Assembly: GCA_002347185.1 (NCBI GenBank)
Contig: DDXK01000068.1
Coordinates: 1-10,363 of the forward strand
DNA: 10,363 nt
Direction of reading: 5' to 3'
Source: Desulfobulbaceae bacterium UBA2262
Lineage (GTDB): Bacteria; Desulfobacterota; Desulfobulbia; Desulfobulbales; Desulfurivibrionaceae
Shown: positions 1-7,696 of the stretch, one piece after another
How positions within the stretch are numbered: the stretch's first letter is position 1
How the letters are laid out: each line of letters starts with the position of its first letter
Notes under the pieces: model-generated
Seen by the model: the letters and a program-made list of their open reading frames with translations, nothing else
The model's database searches: none
Told to the model about the DNA's origin: nothing
Made by a program: the position numbers and the translations under genes

Positions 1-705
1 GTCGCTGGCCCGCTGCTCGAAGGCATAGTTGAACATATGGTCCACCGCCGCGGTCACGTGCTGGTCCGAGGAAGCCGCCTCCTCGGTGGAGGAGATGCGC
101 ACATACTGCTCAAGATTGCCCAGATCCACCATGGGCCGGGCCAGATGGGTTTCCGCCGCGGTGATGGAGGACTGGAAGCCGAAAAACTCGGCCAACATCT
201 TCCGGATATCGCTCTTGGTGCTCAGATAGGGCTTGGCGGTAAGCTGGTTGGCCCGCTCGATCTCGGCCAGAACCGTATTGCTCTCGGGATTGCAGACGGC
301 AACCTCCAGAAGCCCGTTGGCAAAGGAAAAGGGCAGCAGCAGATGCCGGAAGGCGAAGTTCCTGGGAATGGTCTTGGTGACCACCTTCAGGTCGAGCTTC
401 AGGGGGTCGAGCTTGATAAAGGGCAGCCCCCGGTCGGCGGCGATGGCCCGCATGATCAGCTCTTCACTGAGGGGCTGTCCCTTCTGGCCGGGCAGCTCCA
501 GGTTCAGGGAGGCGATGATATCGACAAAGGTCAGGGTGTCGTCGCGCTCGCGGCCCGTATCGTTTTTACGGCGGCCGGCATGCTGGCGCAGGAGAAGCTG
601 GCGCTGCTGGGCCTTCCTGGCCAGGATAAACTGCCGCTGCTCGGCAGTGAGCAGGCGGTTGCGGCCAAGCAGGTCGAGCAGGTATTCTTCGTCGTTGAGC
701 AGCAT
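1..705 (-). CDS. GspE/PilB-family type IV pilus or type II secretion assembly ATPase, N-terminal part (cut by window edge)
   Basis: The visible 235 residues begin MLLNDEEYLLDLL and run out of the window at ...FEQRASD, the start of the conserved RASDIH(I/L)EP motif of GspE/PilB/PilT-like secretion ATPases. Residues about 65-165 look like a GspE N-terminal (MshEN-type) domain: a helix ahead of GLPFIKLDPLKLDLK, then IPRNFAFRHLLLPFSFANG and LEVAVCNPESNTVLAEIE, which match the family pattern of 'ip...a....lp......l.vA..dP.n...l..i'. The nucleotide-binding core lies outside the window. The family powers pilus assembly from the cytoplasmic face of the inner membrane. The ATG at 705 is the only usable start, because an in-frame stop lies at 724-726; its Shine-Dalgarno match is weak. 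A terminator separates it from pilY1, so it probably has its own promoter. The pilus context favours PilB, but a GspE paralogue cannot be excluded. Confidence 0.85.
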   Translation of the reverse strand, partial: MLLNDEEYLLDLLGRNRLLTAEQRQFILARKAQQRQLLLRQHAGRRKNDTGRERDDTLTFVDIIASLNLELPGQKGQPLSEELIMRAIAADRGLPFIKLDPLKLDLKVVTKTIPRNFAFRHLLLPFSFANGLLEVAVCNPESNTVLAEIERANQLTAKPYLSTKSDIRKMLAEFFGFQSSITAAETHLARPMVDLGNLEQYVRISSTEEAASSDQHVTAAVDHMFNYAFEQRASD

Positions 706-770
706 GAGAAAGCACCATTTTTTTCAGACAATACCAATGCGCCTGGCGACGGAGGACAAGCCCGGGTCCA

Positions 771-817
771 CAAACAAAACGACACAAGCAGTGACCCGCA
801 AGCCACTGCCTGTGTCG
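771..817 (-). terminator. Rho-independent terminator after pilY1
   Basis: On the minus strand, a 14-bp stem (arms 804-817 and 780-793, identical complements except one G-U pair) encloses a 10-nt loop (794-803). It is followed at once by TTTTGTTTG (779-771). It lies 29 bases past the pilY1 stop and before the ATPase gene, so it should end the minor-pilin operon transcript. There is no T-run on the other side, so it acts in one direction. The rest of the 706-845 gap shows no convincing promoter. Confidence 0.85.
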
Positions 818-845
818 CAGCACTCTCCAAAGAGCTACTCCCTCG

Positions 846-3800
846 CTATCTGATCAGCTCTTCCCAGCTTGTTCTGCCGCTCTTGAAGTTCTGATAGGGC
901 AGATCCTGCTGGGGCACCTCCACGATCTCGCCAGTGCTGGTCTGCACGAAGGCGGTGGGGCCCTTGCCCCCTTCCCCCGCCCCGACATGCAGGTTGGGCG
1001 TGGTGGCCAGGCCAAGGCCAAGGGAAATGCTACCTTCCACATAGTCTCCGCTCAGGCCGAGCTCGGTGCCGAATACCGGCCTGTACCAAGGCGTGCCGGT
1101 CTGATAGTAGAGCCCGTAGAGGTAGGCAAGCCCCTCCTGTTTGCACACACTGTCAAAAGGCTGATAGGTGGTGAAGGTGAGCAGGCCGCCCAGCAGGGTT
1201 GCCTGGCCGACATTCCGTTCCCGGGGCCTCTCGGTGATGGAGAAATTCCGGTACCAGCCATCCTTGCCGGTGGGTGTCTCGGGAATCTCGTCCGCGTCGG
1301 TGTCAACGCATCCCCGTCCGGCGGTCCAGTCGATGAGCTCCACAAAGGTATCCACGGCACCGCTGTTCGGAAGGCAGCCCGTGCCCCCCCCCTCGCAGCT
1401 CAAGGGCGCGGTGAGAGCGACGGAACTGGTCACCAGGATATTGGAGGCGTCGACCAGGCCGCGCTGCCCCAAGGCGGTGCCGCTGGGCGCTTTGGAGACA
1501 TTGGCGAGCCAGGGGAAGGAGCCGTCGCAGTTGAGCAGCTCCTTGATGCCATAAAAGGACTGCTGGGAGGCGTCGGTCTTGTCGTCGGCGTGGAAGAAGC
1601 GGCCGGTGCCGAAATAGACCCAGTAGTTGTAGCCGTCCGTACCCACCGCCGGCGCGGCGGTAATGGGCTGGCCCGGGTTGAACATGGGCTGTATGACGCC
1701 ACTTGCCGAGGGAGTGAGATCTTTCCATTCAAAGGGCTTGGTCACCATCTGCTGGCCGGCAATGACATCCTGGGTCACCAGCCGATAGAGCTTGCCGCTC
1801 CAGGCGCCGGTGCTCCCCTCGACCGTGCCGAAATAGACGGCGTCAGTCTTGTAGTTTTTGTTCAGGTCATAATCCACCGAGATCAGATCGGAAACAAAGC
1901 CGTTCCCGGAACCGGCCAGGAGATAGCGGCCACTGTCCGTGCCGGAGACGGGCTCGGCCTCGAGGATCCGGAAGGGCTTGCTCTTGTCGGCCAGCTCCTT
2001 GAGCGGCAGGATGGCCAGCTTGGGCTGCTGCTCGCTGACGCCCTTCATGGCATTGCCGGTGAGCGCCGCCTGCGGTCCGCTGCCCATGACCAGATACCAG
2101 TCATTGGCCGAAGAGGCATCATCCTTCATCACCACCGGGGTGACGATGGCCGTGGTGAAGCCCAGCTCGGTGGTGGTGCCGTCGTCCCGGGCGGTCAACT
2201 CTCCAAGGAGGGCGGGAGGGGCTTCGGGATTGGTGATGTCGAGGAGGAAATAGGCCGAGGTGAAGCGGCGGTTTTCCGTGGCCTCGGCGCCCGGCAAATC
2301 ATCGGCATTCACGGGAGCGCCGCCGAAACGCATGGCGCCCACCAGCACCGTGCCCCAGCCCTCCGGGTGGATGCAACCGGGATCGGTGTGCGATACGAGG
2401 CATTGCGGCTCCGGGGTAAAGATCTTGGCGTCAAAGACCCTGGGGCGCTGGTCCACATAGTACTTGTGCTCATAGTTCGGATTGGTGAGGCACTTGAGAT
2501 GCGGGAGCAGGTTGTAGGGCACATAGGCCCACAGCTCCGCGCCCAGGGCCGGGGCTACCGCCTCGTCGGCCTCAAGACAACTACCGGTCAGACAGAATTT
2601 GCGCAGCGTTTCGTTGTAGAAACCGGCGTTCACCGCATGGAGCATGCCGTCGTTGCCGCCGAAATAGGCCATCTGCCGCCGCTTTTTCCAACGGGCCAGG
2701 AACTTGCCGTAGGAGGTGTCGTTGTAGAGCAGGTGGAGGTTTTCTGCCGGGGCTCCCACCGCCGTGGGTGTGGAGTGGATGACATCCCCCAGCCGCCAGG
2801 TAAAGGGCTCCTTCACGGTGCCGTCGTCGTTGAGCCCCTTGTCCATGAGCCGGGAGCGCAGGCCGACCTGATCCTTGCCCCGCACCCAATCGACAATGGC
2901 GTCGACCTTGGCATCGGGAGCCGCTCCGTCGGGGTCGACATTGAAATCGGTCGCCATGGAGCTGCGATCCGCGCTGATCCCTGTGGACGCGGCCCAGTCG
3001 GTGGAGGCCACAAAGGGGAGGGTCTCGCCGCTGTCCACGATACCGTCGTTATTCTTGTCCTGCCAGGTGAAGATATAGCGCCGCTTGCTGTTGGAGAGAT
3101 AGGTCGCACGGTTGGCCACGATGTCCGCGTCCGTGATCCCGGCCAGCCAGTTGTTGGCGGACCAGAGGTATTTCACCGCGTCGAGCGCGACCTGATTTTC
3201 GGCGGCGCAGGAGCCATCGGATTCCAGGCCGCCATAGCAGCCCTTGCTCTCGTTGGCGCCTTCGTCAAAATAGACCACCACCCGCTTGTCAAGGGAGGTG
3301 TTCAGCACCCGGTCCCCATCGCTGTCCTCGTAGAGGTAGCCGGTGCTGTCGACAAAGAGCGAATGCACCTCGCCGGCCCAGCGGAGTTCCTTGTCCTTGT
3401 TGGTCGGATCCGAAGGCACACGCAGCTTGGGCCAGAATATGGCCTGAAAGATAGCGCCCTCGCCGCCCCGCGACGAGGAGATGACCGAGGCGGCGGAACC
3501 GGCCGAGGCGCCCTTGCGGATGCTTTCGAGCACCTTTTGCAGGTTCGCCCGCAACTGATCCGGAGTGGCGCTGGTCAGCAATTCAGTGTCGCTGTTTGCC
3601 GCTGCATTGGTCATGAGGTTTTTAGGATTGCACTCATCGTCTTCGCCATTATCGCGCACCGTTCCGGAAACCACGATATGGGTCTGGACAGTCTGCTTGT
3701 CCTCGCTATCGATCTGAGACTTGCCATCCGGATAGAGATCTTCCGCCGTCGCTTGATAAGCAAAGGCGGTCAGGTTGTCGAAATAACTGCTGCTGAAAAG

Positions 3801-6350
3801 GTCATCGCAGGTTGCGTCGTCTGTCGGGTCGATGGTGTCGGGAATCTTCACCGCATCGGTCGCCAGGCTCTGCATCCCGCTGTGCAAATCCGCGGTGGAG
3901 GCGCCGTCGGTGATGATGACCACATGGTTGTCCTGGCAGTAGAACTGGACCGGATCATCCCCCACGGTAAAATCTGTGTCCTGGCACTTGTAAGCGTCGT
4001 TTTGCGTAAAGTAGCCTATGGCGGTGTACATGGCCTCGGCAAGAGGTGTCCAGGCATTGGCCTGAACGTCGTTGATCGCCTCAACCAACTCCGCAGTGTG
4101 GTCATCGCCCAGTCCGATCTCGCTTATGATCCTGGCCCCATCCTGATTCCCGGCCGGGCAGTCGTAGCTGATGGGGTCGGTGGAGTCGTCACCCTTATCC
4201 TCGCATTCGGTGGCGGCGCCGTTATCGTTGAAGCGCATGGCGCCGAGGCGCATGTCTTCGGCGTATTTCTGGATCAATCCTTCCGGCGCCTCATCGACTT
4301 TCACATAGCCCTTCATCACGAGCAGGGCGTGATCCGTTCCGAACATATTGGCCACCCCGGAATCGATCAGCGCGCCGACCATACCGAGCGTAGTCCCGGT
4401 TTGCACGGTTTCGTCAGTGGGATCGATCACCTCGGGAACCTGCAGCCCGCCGCAATAATCCCAGAGCGCCTCCTGAATGCATTCCTCGGTGTCGTTCGGA
4501 TTCAAATCAGTGTCTGCGGCCCAGCCGCCGGGATCGGCAAGCGCGCTGGTGTTACAGGTAATGCCGTCGTCTGGATCGGCATCCTCCAGTTTCAGCGCCC
4601 AGGGCTTGTTGCAAGAATCCTGCTGCGAATTGAAATTTCCCGTGCAGGTATAGTAAAGGTTATCCGGAAAGCATCTTGGGTTTCCCGTGTCATAAGGGGT
4701 TCCGGCCGGGCAGGACACGGTCTTGCACCCTGCGGGCAGAGTTCCCAGCTTCCAGCAGCGCCCGACATACCCTATGCGATCACTCCCGGTGCCAGTGGGG
4801 GTTCTCGCGTCTGGAATGGCGGCATTGTAGATACCGAAGCAGAGATAGCCGCTCTGGTCGTAAGTGATGGTCTGGGGGGGCATGTCGAGACTGTAAATAT
4901 GCTCGCACGAGGCCTGCACCTCGGAGACGTTGCCGAAATCGGCCGGGGCATCGTAATCCTTGGTGATCATCTCCCAGCAGGCATGCAAGGAATGGTTGTA
5001 CGCCGAATTCGATTCGGCCATGATGTTGTTTGTGCCACCATAGTCGAGGCAGTCGGTGACGTTCTGCTTGGTCGTACCCTGCCCGTCGTCGTAACCACTG
5101 GTGATGGAGTCGATGGCGTCCTGACAGGCCTGCGCCCGGTCGCTGTCCACAAAGCCCTCCGCAGAAATCCCCTTGATCACGATCCGGGTCGTGTCGTCGG
5201 TGGTATCGATCCAGCTGTCCTGTTTGTACCCCTCGATGCTGAGCGTGATCACCCTGCTCGCGCCGCCGCTGTCCAGCACAGCGACTTCCTTGACGAACCC
5301 GCGTCCGGAACAGCCGCGCCCCTGCCCGACCAGATGCTCTTCTTCAGGATGATATTTGCCGCCGGTAAGGATATTTTTTTGAATGTCGAACTTGGAAGCC
5401 GAGGCCCAGTTCAGAAAATTGCCGGTGGCGGCAAAGGCACTCACGCCAGACTCCACGCCGCCGACACTGGTGATTTTGACGTACAGATCATCCTGCTTGT
5501 AAAAAGTTCCGGGAAGACCGGCAAAAGCGGTTTGAGGGCTGGCGCTTGACGTCCAGGTCGAAACCGCCTGAAAAGATCCTTCGTCAAGACGGCTCCAGGT
5601 CACCCCCGTGTCATCCCAGGGGCCGGTACCGTTAGCGGTCCCGGCAGCATCTGCGCTGAAAAGCATGCCGGCGGCGCTGACCACATCGTACTTCGCATAG
5701 GCATTGCCGTTTATCCAGGTGGAATCCTTCTTTACCCAGGTAACTCCCGTATCGCCATCGATGGAGATCCCGTCCGAGGAATCCGGATCATTGGCGGTGC
5801 CGCCAGCGGCGGTATAGTAGAGCTGTTCTCCTTCCTGCACAAAGCTTTTTGCCGGATAAACCGTACCCGGGGCCCAGAGAGGAATTTCATGCACCCTTGC
5901 CCAAGTCACATTCGAATCTTCAGTGATTCTGGTTCCGATGGAAGCCCCGGCAACTGCGGTCGCCCGGAAAAAGATCCCTTCGCTGTAAACAAAATCATTC
6001 ACGCTGTACGTTTCGCCGCTTGTCCACTGCGGTGTGCTCTCCACCCATTTGTACCACACTTCAGGGTCGAACAGGCCGGCATACTCCTTTGCCGAATCGT
6101 AAGTGTTGTCCATGCACTGGCCGCCGTCATCGCTCTCGTCGATATAGGCAAGATCCAGCATACTGCCCGAATTGTCCACCATGAGCAGGACATTGGGTTT
6201 GACGCCAAAGCTCAGGAAGGGCGGCTCGCCCAACCCCTCGCCGCAAACGTCGGCGAGAAGCTGCGCCGGCAGGGCGAGGAGAAGCGCCAGGCCAAGAGAG
6301 GCTGCACGGAAGAGAAAATGTTTCTTGTGGCTGCGCGGTGCGTATTTCAT
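846..6350 (-). CDS. pilY1: PilY1/PilC-family type IV pilus tip adhesin with VWA-like region and inserted CBM5/12-like repeats
   Basis: The 1834-residue protein is much larger than the roughly 1160 residues of Pseudomonas PilY1. A signal peptide (residues 1-33, cut after AQLLA) is followed by a VWA-like start, PNVLLMVDNSGSM, with MIDAS motif DNSGS at 59-63. Residues 108-255 hold three CBM5/12-like repeats. GNFLNWASASKFDIQK (310-325) resumes the PilC pattern, then comes a cysteine-rich part (15 Cys at 347-633) and the VWA end (TPLAEAMY 768-775, VVIITDG 810-816). The C-terminal PilC beta-propeller starts at WRLGDVIHSTP (1185-1195), with GGNDGMLHAV (1231-1240) and ELWAYVP. Calcium-type loops lie at 1009-1021, 1098-1109 and 1495-1503. 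PilY1 proteins cap the pilus through the minor pilins, bind surfaces and promote extension. The ATG at 6350 is chosen because GGAGGT lies 6 nt upstream and a signal peptide follows; a longer reading to 6581 would overlap pilX. A run of nine Gs lies at residues 1653-1656. Confidence 0.95.
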   Translation of the reverse strand: MKYAPRSHKKHFLFRAASLGLALLLALPAQLLADVCGEGLGEPPFLSFGVKPNVLLMVDNSGSMLDLAYIDESDDGGQCMDNTYDSAKEYAGLFDPEVWYKWVESTPQWTSGETYSVNDFVYSEGIFFRATAVAGASIGTRITEDSNVTWARVHEIPLWAPGTVYPAKSFVQEGEQLYYTAAGGTANDPDSSDGISIDGDTGVTWVKKDSTWINGNAYAKYDVVSAAGMLFSADAAGTANGTGPWDDTGVTWSRLDEGSFQAVSTWTSSASPQTAFAGLPGTFYKQDDLYVKITSVGGVESGVSAFAATGNFLNWASASKFDIQKNILTGGKYHPEEEHLVGQGRGCSGRGFVKEVAVLDSGGASRVITLSIEGYKQDSWIDTTDDTTRIVIKGISAEGFVDSDRAQACQDAIDSITSGYDDGQGTTKQNVTDCLDYGGTNNIMAESNSAYNHSLHACWEMITKDYDAPADFGNVSEVQASCEHIYSLDMPPQTITYDQSGYLCFGIYNAAIPDARTPTGTGSDRIGYVGRCWKLGTLPAGCKTVSCPAGTPYDTGNPRCFPDNLYYTCTGNFNSQQDSCNKPWALKLEDADPDDGITCNTSALADPGGWAADTDLNPNDTEECIQEALWDYCGGLQVPEVIDPTDETVQTGTTLGMVGALIDSGVANMFGTDHALLVMKGYVKVDEAPEGLIQKYAEDMRLGAMRFNDNGAATECEDKGDDSTDPISYDCPAGNQDGARIISEIGLGDDHTAELVEAINDVQANAWTPLAEAMYTAIGYFTQNDAYKCQDTDFTVGDDPVQFYCQDNHVVIITDGASTADLHSGMQSLATDAVKIPDTIDPTDDATCDDLFSSSYFDNLTAFAYQATAEDLYPDGKSQIDSEDKQTVQTHIVVSGTVRDNGEDDECNPKNLMTNAAANSDTELLTSATPDQLRANLQKVLESIRKGASAGSAASVISSSRGGEGAIFQAIFWPKLRVPSDPTNKDKELRWAGEVHSLFVDSTGYLYEDSDGDRVLNTSLDKRVVVYFDEGANESKGCYGGLESDGSCAAENQVALDAVKYLWSANNWLAGITDADIVANRATYLSNSKRRYIFTWQDKNNDGIVDSGETLPFVASTDWAASTGISADRSSMATDFNVDPDGAAPDAKVDAIVDWVRGKDQVGLRSRLMDKGLNDDGTVKEPFTWRLGDVIHSTPTAVGAPAENLHLLYNDTSYGKFLARWKKRRQMAYFGGNDGMLHAVNAGFYNETLRKFCLTGSCLEADEAVAPALGAELWAYVPYNLLPHLKCLTNPNYEHKYYVDQRPRVFDAKIFTPEPQCLVSHTDPGCIHPEGWGTVLVGAMRFGGAPVNADDLPGAEATENRRFTSAYFLLDITNPEAPPALLGELTARDDGTTTELGFTTAIVTPVVMKDDASSANDWYLVMGSGPQAALTGNAMKGVSEQQPKLAILPLKELADKSKPFRILEAEPVSGTDSGRYLLAGSGNGFVSDLISVDYDLNKNYKTDAVYFGTVEGSTGAWSGKLYRLVTQDVIAGQQMVTKPFEWKDLTPSASGVIQPMFNPGQPITAAPAVGTDGYNYWVYFGTGRFFHADDKTDASQQSFYGIKELLNCDGSFPWLANVSKAPSGTALGQRGLVDASNILVTSSVALTAPLSCEGGGTGCLPNSGAVDTFVELIDWTAGRGCVDTDADEIPETPTGKDGWYRNFSITERPRERNVGQATLLGGLLTFTTYQPFDSVCKQEGLAYLYGLYYQTGTPWYRPVFGTELGLSGDYVEGSISLGLGLATTPNLHVGAGEGGKGPTAFVQTSTGEIVEVPQQDLPYQNFKSGRTSWEELIR
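5586..6029 (-). other. Three tandem CBM5/12-like (chitin-binding type) modules inside PilY1
   Basis: PilY1 residues 108-255 contain three units of about 45-50 residues, beginning QWTSGETYSVNDFVY, LWAPGTVYPAKSFVQ and TWINGNAYAKYDVVS and ending NVTWARV, GVTWVKK and GVTWSRL. Each follows 'W..G..Y...d.V...g..y.a....g......W', the layout of CBM5/12 carbohydrate-binding modules. The DNA of the three units has diverged, so this is an old duplication. They sit between the MIDAS motif and the rest of the VWA-like region. Binding to chitin, cellulose or another polysaccharide is an inference; the units could also be purely structural. Confidence 0.65.
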
Positions 6351-6356
6351 GGCGAG

Positions 6357-6362
6357 ACCTCC
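6357..6362 (-). promoter_or_regulatory. Ribosome-binding site deciding the pilY1 start
   Basis: GGAGGT on the minus strand, six bases ahead of ATG 6350. It settles the start in favour of the signal-peptide form over an in-frame upstream extension, which would reach back into pilX. Confidence 0.85.
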
Positions 6363-6417
6363 ATGGTATTCTCCTTGGGCCAAACCTTGCCCTGGCCGCT
6401 CTTCGCTGACGAAAGAT

Positions 6418-6471
6418 TCTTGCCAGACAGAAAAAGGATCTGCCCGGCAGATCCTGTCAAGTCTTGCCAGA
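6418..6471. repeat. Direct 10-bp repeat TCTTGCCAGA flanking the pilX-pilY1 hairpin
   Basis: TCTTGCCAGA occurs at 6418-6427 and 6462-6471 (plus-strand reading), 44 bases apart start to start, with the terminator-like hairpin between them. Each copy is a near-palindrome (4 of 5 pairs). This could be a pair of protein-binding sites or a chance repeat in a 130-base gap. Confidence 0.4.
6431..6455 (-). terminator. Terminator-like hairpin (possible attenuator) between pilX and pilY1
   Basis: On the minus strand, a perfect 9-bp stem (arms 6447-6455 and 6435-6443) with a 3-nt loop is followed by TTTTCTG. It lies 25 bases past the pilX stop and 80 bases before pilY1, inside what otherwise looks like one operon. 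The structure fits a short intrinsic terminator. The likely result is partial termination, giving less pilY1 than minor-pilin message, or mRNA-end stabilisation after processing. Whether it works in the cell cannot be seen from sequence. Confidence 0.6.
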
Positions 6472-6480
6472 TTGTGGATA

Positions 6481-7233
6481 TCAGTAAATGCAGGTGCCTT
6501 CCTGGCCAATGACATGCCGCCATTGGACCCGGACCACGGACTGGCTGTTGTCGCGGCCATAGTGGCGGGCGTACATGTCATAATTCCTGGCCCCGCCGCC
6601 GGAGGCCATGCCCTTGCCCTTGCCTTCGTAGCCGGCGAGCTGCTGCAGGGCGCCGCCGACGTTCTGGGTCATCTCGCCGCCCATGCGCAGGTAGGTGTTG
6701 CCCGGGTCGGCGCTGGTGGAACAGGGGGCAGGATAGCAGGCGTCGTAGTCGGCCCCCAGACCGGGCCCGGTGGCGGCCGTATCGGGGTCGAGGAGCAGGG
6801 AGTCATCATCGGCGAGGATTTCATTCATGCCCAGGTCAGGGGTCACCACATAGATATTGGTCGCGGTCAGCACCCCGGGAATCGTCGAGCTGAAGCCGCC
6901 GGGGCAGGAAAGCGAGGCTTCCCCCAGCTCCGAGGCCACCGAAACGCCGCCGTCGGCCCGGTGGAAGGACTCCATGCGCACCTTGTGGTTGCTCGCGATC
7001 TGCAGTTCGGTCGTGGCGGTGTTCACGGACATGATCCCCAGGATCACCACCAGGAGCAGGATGAGGATGACATAGACCAGAACAAAACCGCTCTCTCCGG
7101 AGCCAGCCCGCAGGCCCGCCGCCGCAAGCGCCTTGCCTTGCCGCCCGGCCCCTGCGACCAGGCGTTTCCGCCTTGGGATCTCTGCTTGCACAGATCTTCG
7201 CCTCACGCTCTTCATCCCCTTTTGCTTCGTCAT
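6481..7233 (-). CDS. pilX: PilX-family minor pilin (type IV pilus assembly, GspK-like role)
   Basis: The 250-residue protein has a prepilin-like site ESG^FVLVYVILILLLVV with cleavage after G49, one hydrophobic helix (50-70), then TTELQIASNHK, the 'A.tELqiA.N' pattern of PilX proteins. The C-terminal NYDMYARHYGR followed by SQSVVRVQWRHV also fits the family. There is no Glu at position 5 of the mature form (Tyr instead), as expected for PilX/GspK members at the tip of the minor-pilin complex. The ATG at 7233 overlaps the pilV stop as ATGA, so translation is probably coupled. The predicted leader is unusually long (49 residues, Arg/Lys-rich). A GTG at 7191, with GAGG nine bases upstream, would give a 35-residue leader instead. 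A 130-base leader with a hairpin separates it from pilY1. Confidence 0.85.
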   Translation of the reverse strand: MTKQKGMKSVRRRSVQAEIPRRKRLVAGAGRQGKALAAAGLRAGSGESGFVLVYVILILLLVVILGIMSVNTATTELQIASNHKVRMESFHRADGGVSVASELGEASLSCPGGFSSTIPGVLTATNIYVVTPDLGMNEILADDDSLLLDPDTAATGPGLGADYDACYPAPCSTSADPGNTYLRMGGEMTQNVGGALQQLAGYEGKGKGMASGGGARNYDMYARHYGRDNSQSVVRVQWRHVIGQEGTCIY

Positions 7234-7664
7234 ATGGTCCGCTGTACCTCGGAGGAGAGGGAAATCACCCGCCTGGGAGTGACGACGATGACATTCACCG
7301 TCTTCATATTGGCCATGGGGCTGCTCTCCGCGATGTTCCAGTAAATCGTGAAGTCGCCCTCCACCCGGTTGTGGTCGGCGGTGGCGGCGGTGTTGTCGCC
7401 AAGCCCGGCCGCGCCATCGGCACTGGTGTCCTTCAGATCGTCATGATCCCAGGGCAGCGAGGTAAGGTATTCCAGCTGATTGGTCGCCATGGTGACGGTA
7501 TTGGTGATGTCATAGGCGACCGAATTTCCGCCAACGGCTGTGGTCTGCATGGATGCGGCGGCCAGGATGCCCACGGCGAAAATGACCATGGCGACCATCA
7601 CCTCGATCAGGGTATAGCCCTCCTGCCTTCCCGGGCCCAGGTCGGGAAAACTCCTCTCTGCCAT
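7230..7664 (-). CDS. pilV: PilV-family minor pilin (GspI-like)
   Basis: A 144-residue class III prepilin: leader MAERSFPDLGPGRQEG, cleavage after G16, mature start YTLIEVMVAMVIFAVGILA with Glu5 (E21), then a short globular domain with the PilV/GspI-like 'a..qlE.l..lpw' stretch (ATNQLEYLTSLPW, 60-72). In Pseudomonas, PilV joins PilW, PilX and FimU in the priming complex that supports PilY1 and starts pilus assembly in the inner membrane. The start at ATG 7664 is preferred because GGAGG lies nine bases upstream and the leader has normal length. The alternative ATG pair at 7691/7694, two bases after the pilW stop, would give a 25- to 26-residue leader. The stop overlaps the pilX start by ATGA. 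Confidence 0.88.
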   Translation of the reverse strand: MAERSFPDLGPGRQEGYTLIEVMVAMVIFAVGILAAASMQTTAVGGNSVAYDITNTVTMATNQLEYLTSLPWDHDDLKDTSADGAAGLGDNTAATADHNRVEGDFTIYWNIAESSPMANMKTVNVIVVTPRRVISLSSEVQRTI

Positions 7665-7696
7665 ATCCGTGTTCCTCCCCCGCCGCGGCATCATGC

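Noticed and set aside
37..894. A 285-codon plus-strand frame opposite the ATPase gene
   Set aside because: It runs opposite the GspE-type domain and through the terminator; low-complexity G/Q/V composition typical of a shadow frame.
987..5549. A 1520-codon open frame on the plus strand opposite pilY1
   Set aside because: It is antisense to a clearly recognisable PilY1, shows no domain pattern or signal sequence, and is explained by GC-rich codon use leaving few stops in that frame.
6411..6425. TGGCAAGAATCTTTC as a sigma-54 promoter for pilY1
   Set aside because: The -24 half is good, but the near-invariant GC of the -12 half is replaced by TC.
6351..6581. In-frame N-terminal extension of pilY1
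   Set aside because: It would overlap pilX and bury the signal peptide, while a strong ribosome-binding site marks ATG 6350.
6172..7344. A 390-codon plus-strand frame across the pilY1/pilX junction
   Set aside because: It is antisense to the pilY1 start, the intergenic gap and pilX, with no family resemblance.
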